From positions 1,036,501-1,100,500 of the forward strand of contig NZ_JAPPRC010000003.1 of the NCBI RefSeq assembly GCF_026672425.1: DNA of 64,000 bases, read 5' to 3'. The notes under the pieces are model-generated. The model saw only the letters and a list, made by a program, of their open reading frames with translations, had not been told where the DNA came from and made no database searches. The stretch's first letter is position 1; each line of letters begins with the position of its first letter. This stretch comes from Pannonibacter sp. SL95. Lineage in GTDB: Bacteria; Pseudomonadota; Alphaproteobacteria; Rhizobiales; Stappiaceae. Positions 24,187 to 32,475 of this stretch are shown here, one piece after another. A program made the position numbers and the translations under genes.

Positions 24187-25898
24187 CAGTCGGCCAGGTC
24201 GCCGATGCCACGCGCGATCGCGGTGAGCGGGCCGAGCCTCTCGGCGAGTTTTGCCGCGTCCGGAAGCCGGGTTTCAAGCATCGTTAACGCCTCTTCTAGC
24301 GAGCCAGCCTCGCGGATGATCGCGGCGAGCGGCGCGAGCAGCGGATCGGAAACAGCCTGCCAGTCGTCCATGGCTCCGGCGAACAGCGCGTCGACCTCGG
24401 CCATGGCGTCTGGCTGGCCAGCCTCGGCACTCAGCAGTGCGGTGCAGGCTGCGCAGGCGCAGGACCGTTTGTGGTCGGAGACGATCGCCGCAAGCGCCGC
24501 CTGGCGCTGGTCCTGTTCCTTGGCTGGGGCCTCCTTGTCCGATGGCTTCTCGCCGGGCTTTTCCCTGGCGGGGTCGGACTTGGCGGGGTCGGCCTTGGCC
24601 GGCGCACTCTCCGCCTTGTCGGCCGAGGTGCCGGCCGGTGCCGGGGGCGCGCTGGGGGCCGGGGCCGCGAGCAGCTCGTCGTCGTCGGACGGATCGGAAA
24701 GGCCCAGTTTCTCGCGGATCTCGCCCTGGGCGACCTTGAACCCCAGCGGAACGAGGATGCCCAGGCTCTCGGCCAGCGCCTTGACGTCCTCGGGATCCGG
24801 GACAGGCAGCTCGAGGAGCGGATAGACCTCCTGCGGACCGAAATTGAGGTCGACAAACGGACGGATCAGATCGCGGTTGAACGTCGCCGCAAGCTGGCGG
24901 CAGTCGGCGCGCAGGATGTCGAGGCGCACCTCGTTGTGGATCTTTGCTTGTCCGAGCGACGAGCCGTTGTCGCTGGTCATCGTCTGGCCGAGGATCAGCT
25001 TGGAGATCTGCGCGTCGATGTATTCGAGCAAGCCTGAAAACACCGCAGATCCGTTCGCGCCGTTGACCTCATGAAACTCGATCTCCATCCCGGCCGGGAT
25101 GATGGCTGCCGCGTCATTGGCGATGGACGCCACAGCCCGCAACAGCGTGCGTTTATCCTCCGGGCTGGCAGCCGCGTTGTACTTGCCGACGCGCAGCGGC
25201 ATCCCGTAAACCTCCGAGAATGCCGCCCAGTCCTGGGCCGTAAACTGGTGGATCAGATAGCCCCAGGCAGCAGGCCTCGCCATGCCACGCCGCAACGGTA
25301 GCCCAAGGCGGGTGCGCGGCATGTGCCGCAGGAACTTTGCCTCCGGCAGCGGTTCGCCCTCGACAGAGCCTTCGACTTCGAGCCGCAGCGTGCGCAGGGT
25401 CAGATCGTCAAACCGGAAAAATCGCGGGTCGCGGTCGACATAGGCGACCGGCCGCAGCGCGCCGCGCTCGTACTCCCACATCATTTCAGAGACCGCGTAG
25501 CCCTTTGCGATCCCGTCGGGCAAATGATCGCGCGCGTCCTCGAACCCGGCATCCTCGATCAGGCTGTTGACGGCATCGACGATCCGCGCCGGCACGCCCT
25601 CGCTCTCGATGGTGAAATCGACAGAGCGGATCGCCAGACGGCGCGTCTGCAGCTGCGACGCGTAATGGAGGTATCGCTCCTCCATCTCCTCGGCGAGGGT
25701 CAGGTAGGCGCGGCCGAAGCCCTTGGCAGCGTCCCGCAGGATCGTGCCGAGCCGCTCCGGCGTGAGGTCCGCAGCGACACGGTCTTCGTGCGTGCGACGG
25801 ACGCCGGCGACCGTCGGCGTGGCGACTTCCTTGGCCAGCTCGGAAACCACAATTGGCTCACCGTCAGGTCCAAGGATCCTGCTCTTGCGGGTTACCAA
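24186..25898 (-). CDS. Portal protein (Mu gp29, DUF935)
   Basis: It encodes 570 residues. The DUF935 portal core spans about residues 45-400 (AYLTLAEEMEERYLHYASQL, SEMMWEYERGALRPV, YLIHQFTAQDWAAFSEVYGM, LGQAKIHNEVRLDILRADCR). It is followed by a long Ala/Pro/Lys-rich linker (about 415-480) and a helical C-terminal domain with two cysteines (CACAAC). The portal is the dodecameric DNA gate of the capsid. The order gp27-gp28-gp29-F is as in Mu. The linker region is longer than usual. Confidence 0.93.
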   Translation of the reverse strand: MVTRKSRILGPDGEPIVVSELAKEVATPTVAGVRRTHEDRVAADLTPERLGTILRDAAKGFGRAYLTLAEEMEERYLHYASQLQTRRLAIRSVDFTIESEGVPARIVDAVNSLIEDAGFEDARDHLPDGIAKGYAVSEMMWEYERGALRPVAYVDRDPRFFRFDDLTLRTLRLEVEGSVEGEPLPEAKFLRHMPRTRLGLPLRRGMARPAAWGYLIHQFTAQDWAAFSEVYGMPLRVGKYNAAASPEDKRTLLRAVASIANDAAAIIPAGMEIEFHEVNGANGSAVFSGLLEYIDAQISKLILGQTMTSDNGSSLGQAKIHNEVRLDILRADCRQLAATFNRDLIRPFVDLNFGPQEVYPLLELPVPDPEDVKALAESLGILVPLGFKVAQGEIREKLGLSDPSDDDELLAAPAPSAPPAPAGTSADKAESAPAKADPAKSDPAREKPGEKPSDKEAPAKEQDQRQAALAAIVSDHKRSCACAACTALLSAEAGQPDAMAEVDALFAGAMDDWQAVSDPLLAPLAAIIREAGSLEEALTMLETRLPDAAKLAERLGPLTAIARGIGDLAD

Positions 25899-27319
25899 TG
25901 CTTCCTCCCAAAACTGGATCCGGTGTTGTCATCATCATCGTCGTCGTCGAAACCGGATCGGCCGAGGCTGCGCACTGACTGGTACGCGTACTGCATCGGC
26001 TGTACTCCAGCCGCCTGGAGCGCGAGCGCCAAGGCCCAGAACCGGTCCGCGTGCCCGTCCGGCGTGCGCTCGGCCGTGAACCGGACATTGCCGGCAGCAG
26101 TGACCTGCTTCGTCACTGACCTGAGGTCGGCGCGAATGTCGCGATCATAGGGGATGCGCAAGCGCCGCTCCTCCATGTGCGACCGGACCGGATAGGCCAG
26201 GGCCTCCTTGACGCGGGTCGTGAAGGTGACCGCCTCCACCGCATAGTCGCCGAACTTTGCCTGCGCATCGTCTGCCCAGCCGATGCCGAGACCGGTGGCG
26301 TCGACACAGGACCGAACGCACCGGTCCAGCCAGGGCCACAAAACCTTTTCCTGATCCGGCTTGCTCATGTTGCGCATGGTTTCGACATGGCGCGTGTAGA
26401 GGACGTCGCCGAGGCGCTCGAGGATCCAGATGACGGTCAGGTCCTTTTTGCGGCCGATGTCGATGCCGGCATAGAGCTGCCGTCCCTCAATCGTTGTCCA
26501 GGCGGTGCCCTCCGGGTACTCGCAGGCAGCGATCAGGTCGTATTCCAGAAACGCGGCATCGTCGTCGGCCGGCTGGCACATGTACTCCTGAAGAAAGCTC
26601 TCCTCGTCGGCGGTGCCGGATTTGACCCAGTTGAAATAGTCCGCCTCGTCCATCTCCTGCCGTTCATCATCGGCAGGCAGGGACTGCTGCAGCTTCCAAA
26701 GGAAACCGTCGGCGAGCGCATCTTCCAGCGTCACGCGGTGCAGGCTGATCTTCTTGGGATTGCCCTTTTCACGCGCTTCGCGGATCAGCTGATTGAAGAA
26801 ATTACGGCTGCCGCGATGCGTGGAGATCACCTCCATCGCGCCGCCCCAGGTAATGCCGGGATAGGCAATCGACCACAGCTTGCGCGGATCCGGATGCAGC
26901 GCAAACTCGTCGAGCACACGGCCGCCGCGCTTGCCGGCCTGGGCGTCCGGATTGGAGCTCATCGAATGGATGCGCTTGCCGTTGGCAAATCGCAGCACAT
27001 AGGCGCTGTGCTTGCCTTCAGGATCGAGCGCGACCTCGCCCAGGTCCCGCGCGGCAAGGTCCAGGTTTCCGGACCAGAGCTTGCAATCCTCCAGAAACAG
27101 CCGCGCCTGAATGTCGTCCCGCGACGAAACCCATTGGTCATTCCGGGCCGTCGCCAGCGCCGTACGCGAGACCGTCGCATAGGCAGTCGACCAGGACAGG
27201 CCGATCTGACGGCCCTTTTCCATCAGCTTCAGGCGCGACTGATCCAGCACCCAGCGACTTTGATAGGGCAGGAAAATCGCGGCCGTGTTCTCAGGGATGA
27301 TCCGCGCACGGCCCATCAC
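25892..27319 (-). CDS. Terminase large subunit (Mu gp28)
   Basis: It encodes 475 residues. An ATPase part has the adenine/Walker-A-like GRQIGLSW at 36-43 and VLDE at 135-138. A nuclease part opens with GIDIGRKKD at 285-293. This is the gp28-type motor that packages Mu DNA by a headful process from host-linked ends. The C-terminus ends in a run of seven aspartates, encoded by simple GAT/GAC repeats. The start lies within the end of the gp27-like gene (two ATGs, 27319 and 27316) and the stop overlaps the portal start. Confidence 0.94.
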   Translation of the reverse strand: MMGRARIIPENTAAIFLPYQSRWVLDQSRLKLMEKGRQIGLSWSTAYATVSRTALATARNDQWVSSRDDIQARLFLEDCKLWSGNLDLAARDLGEVALDPEGKHSAYVLRFANGKRIHSMSSNPDAQAGKRGGRVLDEFALHPDPRKLWSIAYPGITWGGAMEVISTHRGSRNFFNQLIREAREKGNPKKISLHRVTLEDALADGFLWKLQQSLPADDERQEMDEADYFNWVKSGTADEESFLQEYMCQPADDDAAFLEYDLIAACEYPEGTAWTTIEGRQLYAGIDIGRKKDLTVIWILERLGDVLYTRHVETMRNMSKPDQEKVLWPWLDRCVRSCVDATGLGIGWADDAQAKFGDYAVEAVTFTTRVKEALAYPVRSHMEERRLRIPYDRDIRADLRSVTKQVTAAGNVRFTAERTPDGHADRFWALALALQAAGVQPMQYAYQSVRSLGRSGFDDDDDDDNTGSSFGRKHW

Positions 27320-27885
27320 ACCACACCCAGACGGCGGTTGATCTCGTCCATCGTATCCTGCGAGATCCCGGCCTTTTCGGCGACTGCGGCCACCGCAGCC
27401 TTGGCCTGTGCCCTGAACTCGGCCTCGATCTTTTTGCGCCGGTCACTCGAAACGGTCTGGGCCTGTGTTGCCGATCTGAGTGCCTGCGCCAGTGCCATCG
27501 CACCTTTCGGGTCAATGCCATGCGGGTTGGTCATCATCTCGAAAACGAGGCTCTTGATCGCCTCGGCCGCGATCAGCGTCAGGTTGTCGGACGCGGCCGG
27601 GTCGAACTTGCCGGCGATCGCTGTCGCGATCTCGCGCGTCTCGTCCAGGCGGCGGGTCAGATTGGCAAGCTTGATTGAGTAGCGGTTGAAAGCGGAAAAC
27701 GAAGGGATCTTTATGTCCAGTTCGCCGCGATACTCGCGATCCAGATCCTGCAGTTTCTGCACGAACTCTGCGTAGATCTCGGTTTGCGTCCGGTCCCGAT
27801 CCTGCAAGGCGTCGGCAGCCCAAGCGACAATCGGGCCGCACTCCTCGGGCAGCAGCTCGATATGGTTCAGCCGGCCGCGTCCCAT
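27316..27885 (-). CDS. Mu gp27-like protein (DUF3486, probable small terminase)
   Basis: It encodes 189 residues, starting MGRGRLNHIELLPEECGPIV. A DRTQTEIYAEFVQKLQDLD helix follows, then FSAFNRYSIKLANLTRRLDE, both diagnostic of DUF3486. Members lie just before the large terminase in Mu-like phages and are proposed small terminase subunits that recognise the packaging start. Confidence 0.92.
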   Translation of the reverse strand: MGRGRLNHIELLPEECGPIVAWAADALQDRDRTQTEIYAEFVQKLQDLDREYRGELDIKIPSFSAFNRYSIKLANLTRRLDETREIATAIAGKFDPAASDNLTLIAAEAIKSLVFEMMTNPHGIDPKGAMALAQALRSATQAQTVSSDRRKKIEAEFRAQAKAAVAAVAEKAGISQDTMDEINRRLGVV

Positions 27886-27886
27886 G

Positions 27887-28204
27887 TCAGGCTCCGATCG
27901 CGCGGGACGGGCGCTTGACGCCCTCGATCGCGATATGCCGCTGCAGGTGCCGGTGGCCGTGCTCGGTCAGCGTGGCGATCTGCACGGTGCCGGCAGCCGT
28001 CAGGGTGACGGCGTCCATCATCTGCAGATACTCCAGTTGCTGGTGGATCCACGGCCGGGGCTGGTGGATTGCGAAACGTGCCAGGACCGGCTCGATCAAA
28101 GACGATGCGAGGCTTTCGTTCGTCTGCTCGGCCAGTGCCCGCAGGATGATCAGCCGAGCCTCTTCCCTGACGAGGCGTGCGAAGTCGGTGGCCAGCTCAC
28201 TCAT
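27887..28204 (-). CDS. Mu gp26-like small protein with winged-helix features
   Basis: It encodes 105 residues from ATG 28204, overlapping the stop of the DUF2730 gene. The sequence EEARLIILRALAEQTNESLA, then HQPRPWIHQQLEYLQMMDAV and TVQIATLTEHGHRHLQRHIA, resembles a winged helix with a C-terminal basic tail. It corresponds in place to Mu gp26. A DNA-binding part in packaging is possible; function is not established. Confidence 0.75.
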   Translation of the reverse strand: MSELATDFARLVREEARLIILRALAEQTNESLASSLIEPVLARFAIHQPRPWIHQQLEYLQMMDAVTLTAAGTVQIATLTEHGHRHLQRHIAIEGVKRPSRAIGA

Positions 28205-28530
28205 TTCTTGGCGTGCTCCATCAGCAGTTCGTGCATGCGTTCGCTGGTCGCTGCAATTGGCCTGAGCCGCTCGTCCATCGCAGCGAACATCCCCTTCATT
28301 TCCGTGAGCTGCAGCTCCATCCGGTGTTGGGCGTCGCGGTCCGGCAAGTGCTTTATCTCGCCCTCGATCCACTGGATCCGCCGTTCGTGGCTGTCCTGCG
28401 CGGTCGACATCTTTTCAACGCGGCTGGTCAGGGCCTTTTCGCCACTGGCAAAGTAGCCCTTGAGGTGGCCGAGGAGCGCGATCACGGCGAGCACCAGGCC
28501 GAGGTACTGAGAGATCTCGGATGGGGTCAT
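28201..28530 (-). CDS. Mu gp25-like membrane-anchored coiled coil (DUF2730)
   Basis: It encodes 109 residues from ATG 28530. It has one N-terminal membrane segment (SQYLGLVLAVIALLGHLKGY) and then a charged helical coiled coil (VEKMSTAQDSHERRIQWIEG and following). This is the DUF2730 family, encoded between lysis genes and terminase genes in Mu-like phages. The role is unknown, possibly lysis or membrane association. Confidence 0.85.
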   Translation of the reverse strand: MTPSEISQYLGLVLAVIALLGHLKGYFASGEKALTSRVEKMSTAQDSHERRIQWIEGEIKHLPDRDAQHRMELQLTEMKGMFAAMDERLRPIAATSERMHELLMEHAKK

Positions 28531-28745
28531 CGTGCGTAGATCTCCCGCTCGACCTGACACTGGCAAGCGACGCAGCGGGTTGCCGCCGGATAGGCGGCGC
28601 GGCGGGCGGCGGGGATGGTGCAGCCGCAGTCGGCGCAGTCATCCGAGCCGCTGCAGCGCATGTTGGCCACGGCGGCCGAAATGGTCGCGTCGCGCTCCTG
28701 ATCGGCACGCAGCTGCGCCAGCTCCAGCGCATATTCATCCAGCAT
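28527..28745 (-). CDS. TraR/DksA-type C4 zinc-finger protein
   Basis: It encodes 72 residues from ATG 28745. An N-terminal helix (MLDEYALELAQLRADQERDA) precedes CADCGCTIPAARRAAYPAAT, then RCVACQ. The CxxC ... CxxC pair is the zinc finger of short TraR-like proteins. TraR binds RNA polymerase like DksA plus ppGpp and shifts promoter use, so this gene could tune host or late phage transcription. Its start lies within the end of Rz1 and its stop overlaps the next gene. Confidence 0.88.
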   Translation of the reverse strand: MLDEYALELAQLRADQERDATISAAVANMRCSGSDDCADCGCTIPAARRAAYPAATRCVACQCQVEREIYAR

Positions 28746-29013
28746 TCGGTGGTCCTCCAGATGCCGCGACAGCGGCCGCGCGGCGGGTCTCACATGTGCG
28801 TAGTGCCGTGCGATCGCGGCCCCACAAATCAGCGGTCTCGCGCTCGCCCAGGCGCCGGTCTGGCAGCGGCACCGGCGCGGCGCAGGGCACGATCGCGACG
28901 GCCGGTAGCTCGCGCTCGACCAGTGCGGTTTGCAGGATCGGGCTATCTGCCGTTGAGCAGCCGGACGCGATCACGGCCGCGGCCACACTCCGGGCTCGCA
29001 GGCAGCTCCGCAT
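28735..29013 (-). CDS. Rz1: Outer-membrane spanin lipoprotein (Rz1-like)
   Basis: From ATG 29013 the product has 92 residues. It has a signal sequence MRSCLRARSVAAAVIASGC ending in a lipobox (VIASGC, lipidated C19). A Pro/Arg-rich mature part follows. It overlaps the end of the Rz-like gene in another frame, the typical Rz/Rz1 arrangement. Rz and Rz1 join inner and outer membranes to finish lysis. Confidence 0.82.
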   Translation of the reverse strand: MRSCLRARSVAAAVIASGCSTADSPILQTALVERELPAVAIVPCAAPVPLPDRRLGERETADLWGRDRTALRTCETRRAAAVAASGGPPNAG

Positions 29014-29308
29014 TGGCTCTCTCCAGTTCAGCGGCTCGGGCATCGGCGGCGGCAATCTGATCGCGGGCGGTTGCCTCGGCTGCCATGGTGCGGCGGAGCG
29101 CGTCGGCGATGGCCTGAGCCGTGCGAGCCTCGGCGGCCTGGATCTCGGCGCGCCAATGAGCATCGCGCTCGCTGATGGCGGAGGCCCTGACGATCTCGAT
29201 CAGGGCGTTGACCTGGCGCAGGCTCTGCCAGCCGACCAGGGCGATGGCGAGGACGAGCGTCCCCGCGAGGATGAAGCCGACCATGCGGCCACTCACGAGC
29301 GACATCAT
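28943..29308 (-). CDS. Rz: Inner-membrane spanin (Rz-like)
   Basis: It encodes 121 residues. There is one N-terminal transmembrane anchor (GFILAGTLVLAIALVGWQSL), then a long Ala/Glu/Arg-rich periplasmic coiled coil (about 35-105). This is the i-spanin layout. The end of its frame contains the start of the Rz1-like gene. The ATG overlaps the putative holin stop, so holin, Rz and Rz1 are translated together. Confidence 0.84.
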   Translation of the reverse strand: MMSLVSGRMVGFILAGTLVLAIALVGWQSLRQVNALIEIVRASAISERDAHWRAEIQAAEARTAQAIADALRRTMAAEATARDQIAAADARAAELERANAELPASPECGRGRDRVRLLNGR

Positions 29309-29571
29309 GCGCCGGCCTCCGGGTCTGCGCGCGGATCATAGGCCCGGCTCGCCTGGGCGGCCGCGCGGTAGTCCAGCGAACCAAAGGCGCGATGCAGACC
29401 GAGGATCGCGACGATCATCGCCACCATGGACGGGAGGGCGACCGCGCCGAATGCGACGGCGGTCTCGACGCCAGCAACAGCGCCAACGGTGAGCGCCAGG
29501 ATCACGACCCAGGCGAGGACCATCGACGCCCAAAGCGCTTGTTTGGAGGTGCGGTAAGCGGGGCGGTTCAT
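29305..29571 (-). CDS. Two-helix membrane protein, putative holin
   Basis: From ATG 29571 the product has 88 residues. Two membrane segments (ALWASMVLAWVVILALTVGA and VAFGAVALPSMVAMIVAIL) are joined by a short turn, with a charged C-terminus. Size, topology and place directly after the endolysin and before Rz/Rz1 fit a class II holin. No family match was recognised, so the name is positional. Confidence 0.7.
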   Translation of the reverse strand: MNRPAYRTSKQALWASMVLAWVVILALTVGAVAGVETAVAFGAVALPSMVAMIVAILGLHRAFGSLDYRAAAQASRAYDPRADPEAGA

Positions 29572-29576
29572 GGCAG

Positions 29577-30299
29577 TCACCGCTGATAGTTTTCGAGGGC
29601 AGAGAACGGCGGACGCCCGTTGAGCGCGAGGCGCATCTCGTTGCGCGTCTGCGGACCGACGACGCCGTCGGCCACGATCTGGCGCTCGCGCTGGAATGCC
29701 AGCGTCTCGGCCTCTACAGCATGACCAAACAGGTCGTCTGGATCCTGGCTGCTCAGCAGCGGGCTCGGTTGATTGCGGTTCTCGCGCCACGTGATGAGCT
29801 GATCGCGCCAGGATTGAGCAAACTGGCCGGCGTCGCCCCGCTGCAGGAGGTGATCGACAATTGGCTTAAAGAGGCGTTCTCGTCCCTCGAACAGATGATC
29901 ATACTCGGCCGACGCGTCGAAGCTCGGGCAGGCCTTGGCAGCGTATTCGTTGTGACCGGAGATCTTGCGAATGTTGAAACGGTCGCGCAGCTCCATCAGC
30001 TCGGCCGCGAGGGCGCGCCGCTGTGCCGGGGTCCGCGTGTCCTTCGGTGTCCGACCATCGGCGGCGAGGCCACCCACATAAACGACGCCAATCGTGCCGG
30101 TGTTGTGTCCAGCACAATGCGCGCCGACGGCAGACAACGGACGGCCGGCCAGGCGCGCGCCGGTGATGTCGATCACCCGGTGATAGCCGATGCCGGACCA
30201 GCCCCGCGCGCGGTGCCAGGCGTCGATTTCCGCGACGCTGACCGGCCGGCCTTCCGGCGTCGCGGTGCAGTGGACGATGATTTCGTTGATGGGGCGCAC
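29577..30299 (-). CDS. Endolysin: N-acetylmuramoyl-L-alanine amidase with peptidoglycan-binding tail
   Basis: The start is GTG 30299, which follows AGGAG at 9 bases. It gives 240 residues beginning MRPINEIIVHCTATPEG. A TTG at 30344 would add 15 residues without family support. The amidase_2 domain shows likely zinc ligands in IVHCTAT, GYHRVID/HCAGHN and the KACPSFD motif. The C-terminal 60 residues contain ADGVVGPQTRNEMRLAL, a peptidoglycan-binding or Gly-x-x-Thr helix motif. It lyses the cell wall after holin action. A 16-bp dyad lies about 80 bases upstream. Confidence 0.92.
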   Translation of the reverse strand: MRPINEIIVHCTATPEGRPVSVAEIDAWHRARGWSGIGYHRVIDITGARLAGRPLSAVGAHCAGHNTGTIGVVYVGGLAADGRTPKDTRTPAQRRALAAELMELRDRFNIRKISGHNEYAAKACPSFDASAEYDHLFEGRERLFKPIVDHLLQRGDAGQFAQSWRDQLITWRENRNQPSPLLSSQDPDDLFGHAVEAETLAFQRERQIVADGVVGPQTRNEMRLALNGRPPFSALENYQR

Positions 30300-30372
30300 G
30301 GGCGGAGCTCCTGTCGGGCCGGTGGATCGGCGAACGTGGAGCAACTCTGCGGTGCGGGGGGGATTTCAGCGG

Positions 30373-30388
30373 GCTGACAGCTGTCAGC
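30373..30388. promoter_or_regulatory. 16-bp dyad GCTGAC-AGCT-GTCAGC upstream of lysis operon
   Basis: It is identical to the palindrome at 22120-22135. It lies in the 120-base gap between the Mor-type gene (ends 30421) and the endolysin start (30299). In Mu the equivalent gap holds Plys, bound by C. It is a candidate activator site, with no binding data. Confidence 0.65.
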
Positions 30389-30420
30389 AGGGCGTCAGGC
30401 GGGACGCGACAAGCGGCTGA

Positions 30421-30843
30421 TCAGAACAGCGAGCCCTGCGCGTCATCATCGCGCTGCCCTGCTTTCATGCGCCAAATCGTGCGTTCATGCAAGCCCGAAC
30501 GGCGGGCGGCCTCGCGGGCGCTGGCTCCGGCCTGCAGCTCGCGCGCAGCCTGGCGGCGGGCATTGGCGAGGAGCGACGCGGGTCCGCGCGGGATGATCTC
30601 ATTCGACACGCCGCGCAGCCGGCCATCCGGGTCGAGAGTGGCGAGGCCACGGCAGATCTGGTCCGCCGTGGCAAATCCGACAAGCTCGGTCAGCCAGTGC
30701 CCGTCGACGGCCTGCGGCGGGATCGAGACGCGAGTGCCGCCGTGGCTCGACGCGATTTGATAGGCCACATCGACGCCTGCGATCTCGGCGATGTCGCCGA
30801 GGAGACCCGGCAGGGATGTCGTGTAGGACTGGTCGTCGCTCAT
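30421..30843 (-). CDS. mor: Mor-type transcription activator
   Basis: From ATG 30843 the product has 140 residues. It has the Mor/C family layout. A dimerisation part with IAEIAGVDVAYQIASSHGGT and RVSIPPQAVDGHWLT is followed by a helix-turn-helix, GASAREAARRSGLHERTIWR. Mor and C activate Mu middle and late promoters. No separate C gene was seen, so this single protein may do both. The start overlaps the stop of the gene before it. It is the last gene before the lysis promoter region. Confidence 0.88.
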   Translation of the reverse strand: MSDDQSYTTSLPGLLGDIAEIAGVDVAYQIASSHGGTRVSIPPQAVDGHWLTELVGFATADQICRGLATLDPDGRLRGVSNEIIPRGPASLLANARRQAARELQAGASAREAARRSGLHERTIWRMKAGQRDDDAQGSLF

Positions 30844-31103
30844 GACGGACGTCTCCGGTCTCGCACCTGGACGGTGACGGTCGCCACGACGACGACACCC
30901 GGCGCGCCGGTCTGCTCGGCCCGGCGCGTCAGGTGATAACGCACCTGGCCGAGCCGCACGGCGCTGGCACCATAGGCAGCACCGGCCGCCACATCGCCGC
31001 CGATCATTGCCCGGATCGCGGCGACATCGATCCCGTGCACCCGCTCCAGCCAGCGCAATACGGCATGGTCGGAGACATCGACAACAGTCGGCAGCGGCCT
31101 CAT
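30840..31103 (-). CDS. Small middle-region protein, unknown function
   Basis: It encodes 87 residues. SDHAVLRWLERVHGIDVAAI is followed by RAMIGGDVAAGAAYGASAVR and RYHLTRR. The motif H-A-x-x-R-W-L-E-R is shared by a group of short phage proteins found between GemA and Mor. It may be a toxin-like (BrnT/RelE-size) fold, but no catalytic pattern is clear. Both ends overlap neighbours by ATGA. Confidence 0.65.
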   Translation of the reverse strand: MRPLPTVVDVSDHAVLRWLERVHGIDVAAIRAMIGGDVAAGAAYGASAVRLGQVRYHLTRRAEQTGAPGVVVVATVTVQVRDRRRPS

Positions 31104-31726
31104 GATGCACCTCGGATCAGGGTGCCGAGGTCATTCATGACCGCGATCCACTGGTCACCTGAAAGTTCCCCGAAATCGACCGGAAAGCCCATTCTAACGA
31201 GCAGCTCTCCGAGCAGACCGGTGGCCTGCCCCCGCTCTCGCACGATGGCCCATTGCGCCATTACAACATGGGTACGTGGATCGTTCAGGGCCGGTCGGCA
31301 GTCTTGGCGGACCCTGAACATCCAGTCGTTACCTGTCTCGCGGCGGATCCAGCCTTTGAGCGCTTCGATCGCCCGGGCCGCGTCGCCGGCATCCGACAGA
31401 AACCGGGTGTGATCGAGGCCCGTCTGGCGCTTGACGAACGCGAGCATCGCCGCGTCGCGCTTGTCCCGGACGATGCCGAGGTTCCAGGCGGCGATCCAAA
31501 GGCTTTGGAGTTTCGGCGCGTATTTGCCTGTCGCGCGGTCCTTGCGCTGCGCCGGACGCGGCCCGAAGCCCTGGCCGCGCAGCACCGTCAGCACCTTCTG
31601 TCGCTCGGCCTCACTCATGTCCCGTGTGGAGGTCTTGCCGGTGATCGAGGCGAGCTTGGAGCGGTAGGTGTCGTCGTCGAGGCCGAGCTGGGATTTGGCG
31701 ACATGGATAGCGGCGATCGAGCTCAT
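31100..31726 (-). CDS. gemA: GemA / Mu gp16-like regulatory protein (DUF1018)
   Basis: It encodes 208 residues. The start SIAAIHVAKSQLGLDDDTYR, then LASITGKTSTRDMSEAERQK and LQSLWIAAWNLGIV with ALKGWIRRETGN, is diagnostic of the gp16/GemA family. In Mu, GemA changes host gene expression and DNA supercoiling. It overlaps its neighbours at both ends inside the middle operon. Confidence 0.93.
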   Translation of the reverse strand: MSSIAAIHVAKSQLGLDDDTYRSKLASITGKTSTRDMSEAERQKVLTVLRGQGFGPRPAQRKDRATGKYAPKLQSLWIAAWNLGIVRDKRDAAMLAFVKRQTGLDHTRFLSDAGDAARAIEALKGWIRRETGNDWMFRVRQDCRPALNDPRTHVVMAQWAIVRERGQATGLLGELLVRMGFPVDFGELSGDQWIAVMNDLGTLIRGAS

Positions 31727-31992
31727 GCGCCGACCCTCCGCAGCTCGACGGCGTACTCGCGGCGCAGGATCTCGCAGGCCTTGCTGATCACGAGCTCATG
31801 CTGCTCGTCAGTCAGTTTCCGGGTCGCCTTGGCCAGTTTTTTGGCCATCAGCACAGTCAGGATGCCCATCTCATCGACCGGGCTTTCCACGGACGCCGCA
31901 GCCGCTTGGACGGCGAGCATGACCCGGTCCGTCGCCAGGTCACTCGTCGATCCACCAGTATCGTGGCTTTTCACAAACGCTGTCATGTCCAT
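31723..31992 (-). CDS. Small middle-region protein, unknown
   Basis: It encodes 89 residues, mostly helical and charged, with LMAKKLAKATRKLTDEQHEL then VISKACEILRREYAVELRRV. The ATG at 31992 follows GGAGAG and lies within the last 53 bases of the previous gene in another frame. No domain was recognised. It overlaps the start of gemA. Confidence 0.65.
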   Translation of the reverse strand: MDMTAFVKSHDTGGSTSDLATDRVMLAVQAAAASVESPVDEMGILTVLMAKKLAKATRKLTDEQHELVISKACEILRREYAVELRRVGA

Positions 31993-32194
31993 CGGGTTTG
32001 CTCTCCGTTTCGCGCCGAGCCTCTAGCTCCATGCGCATCAGATCCGTAGTGGCGCGGGCGAGCTGCTGTTGCAGGTCCGGCAGCCGGTGCAGTCGCCAGC
32101 GGCGGCGGTTTGCCTCGGCGAGCAGATCCCGCCGCCGCTGGCGCAAGTGCTCCGCCTCGGCATTCATCTGTTGATGATCGTCGAGGCGGGTCAT
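31940..32194 (-). CDS. Small helical protein, unknown
   Basis: It encodes 84 residues rich in Arg, Glu and Gln. It is predicted a coiled coil over most of its length (AEHLRQRRRDLLAEANRRRW, then LQQQLARATTDLMRMELEAR). Its end, SVCEKPRYWWIDE, overlaps the next gene by 53 bases in a different frame. No family was assigned. Confidence 0.6.
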   Translation of the reverse strand: MTRLDDHQQMNAEAEHLRQRRRDLLAEANRRRWRLHRLPDLQQQLARATTDLMRMELEARRETESKPDGHDSVCEKPRYWWIDE

Positions 32195-32195
32195 G

Positions 32196-32474
32196 TCAGT
32201 GGCTCTTGGCGTTCAGATGAGTGGCGACCCGTTCCTGAAAGCGCTGTAGCGCAGTCAGGGCGTCATCGTCTGTTGCCGCCTCCGGAATGCCAGGGACAAG
32301 GAGTGTTTTGCCGTCATATGCATGGCGGGCAATCGCCAGGATGGCGCTGGACAATTGGCGGCGAGGTCCATAACCGATGGCGATTGCGCCGGCTGGGCAT
32401 TCATCCGTGACTTCCAGTTCGCCGCTGCGCCAAGCGATGAGGGTCGCTCTTTTGGCCCACTGCTTCTTCGCCAT
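32196..32474 (-). CDS. Small middle-region protein, unknown
   Basis: It encodes 92 residues from ATG 32474, two bases after the upstream stop. The sequence AKKQWAKRATLIAWRSGELE then VTDECPAGAIAIGYGPRRQL reads as a small alpha/beta protein with one cysteine. It has no recognised domain. It resembles short proteins encoded near gemA in alphaproteobacterial transposable phages. Confidence 0.6.
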   Translation of the reverse strand: MAKKQWAKRATLIAWRSGELEVTDECPAGAIAIGYGPRRQLSSAILAIARHAYDGKTLLVPGIPEAATDDDALTALQRFQERVATHLNAKSH

Positions 32475-32475
32475 G

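Noticed and set aside
24186-25898. Ala/Pro/Lys-rich linker of the portal as a frameshift artefact
   Set aside because: The frame continues into a conserved-looking helical C-terminal domain and overlaps both neighbours normally, so it is a real insert.
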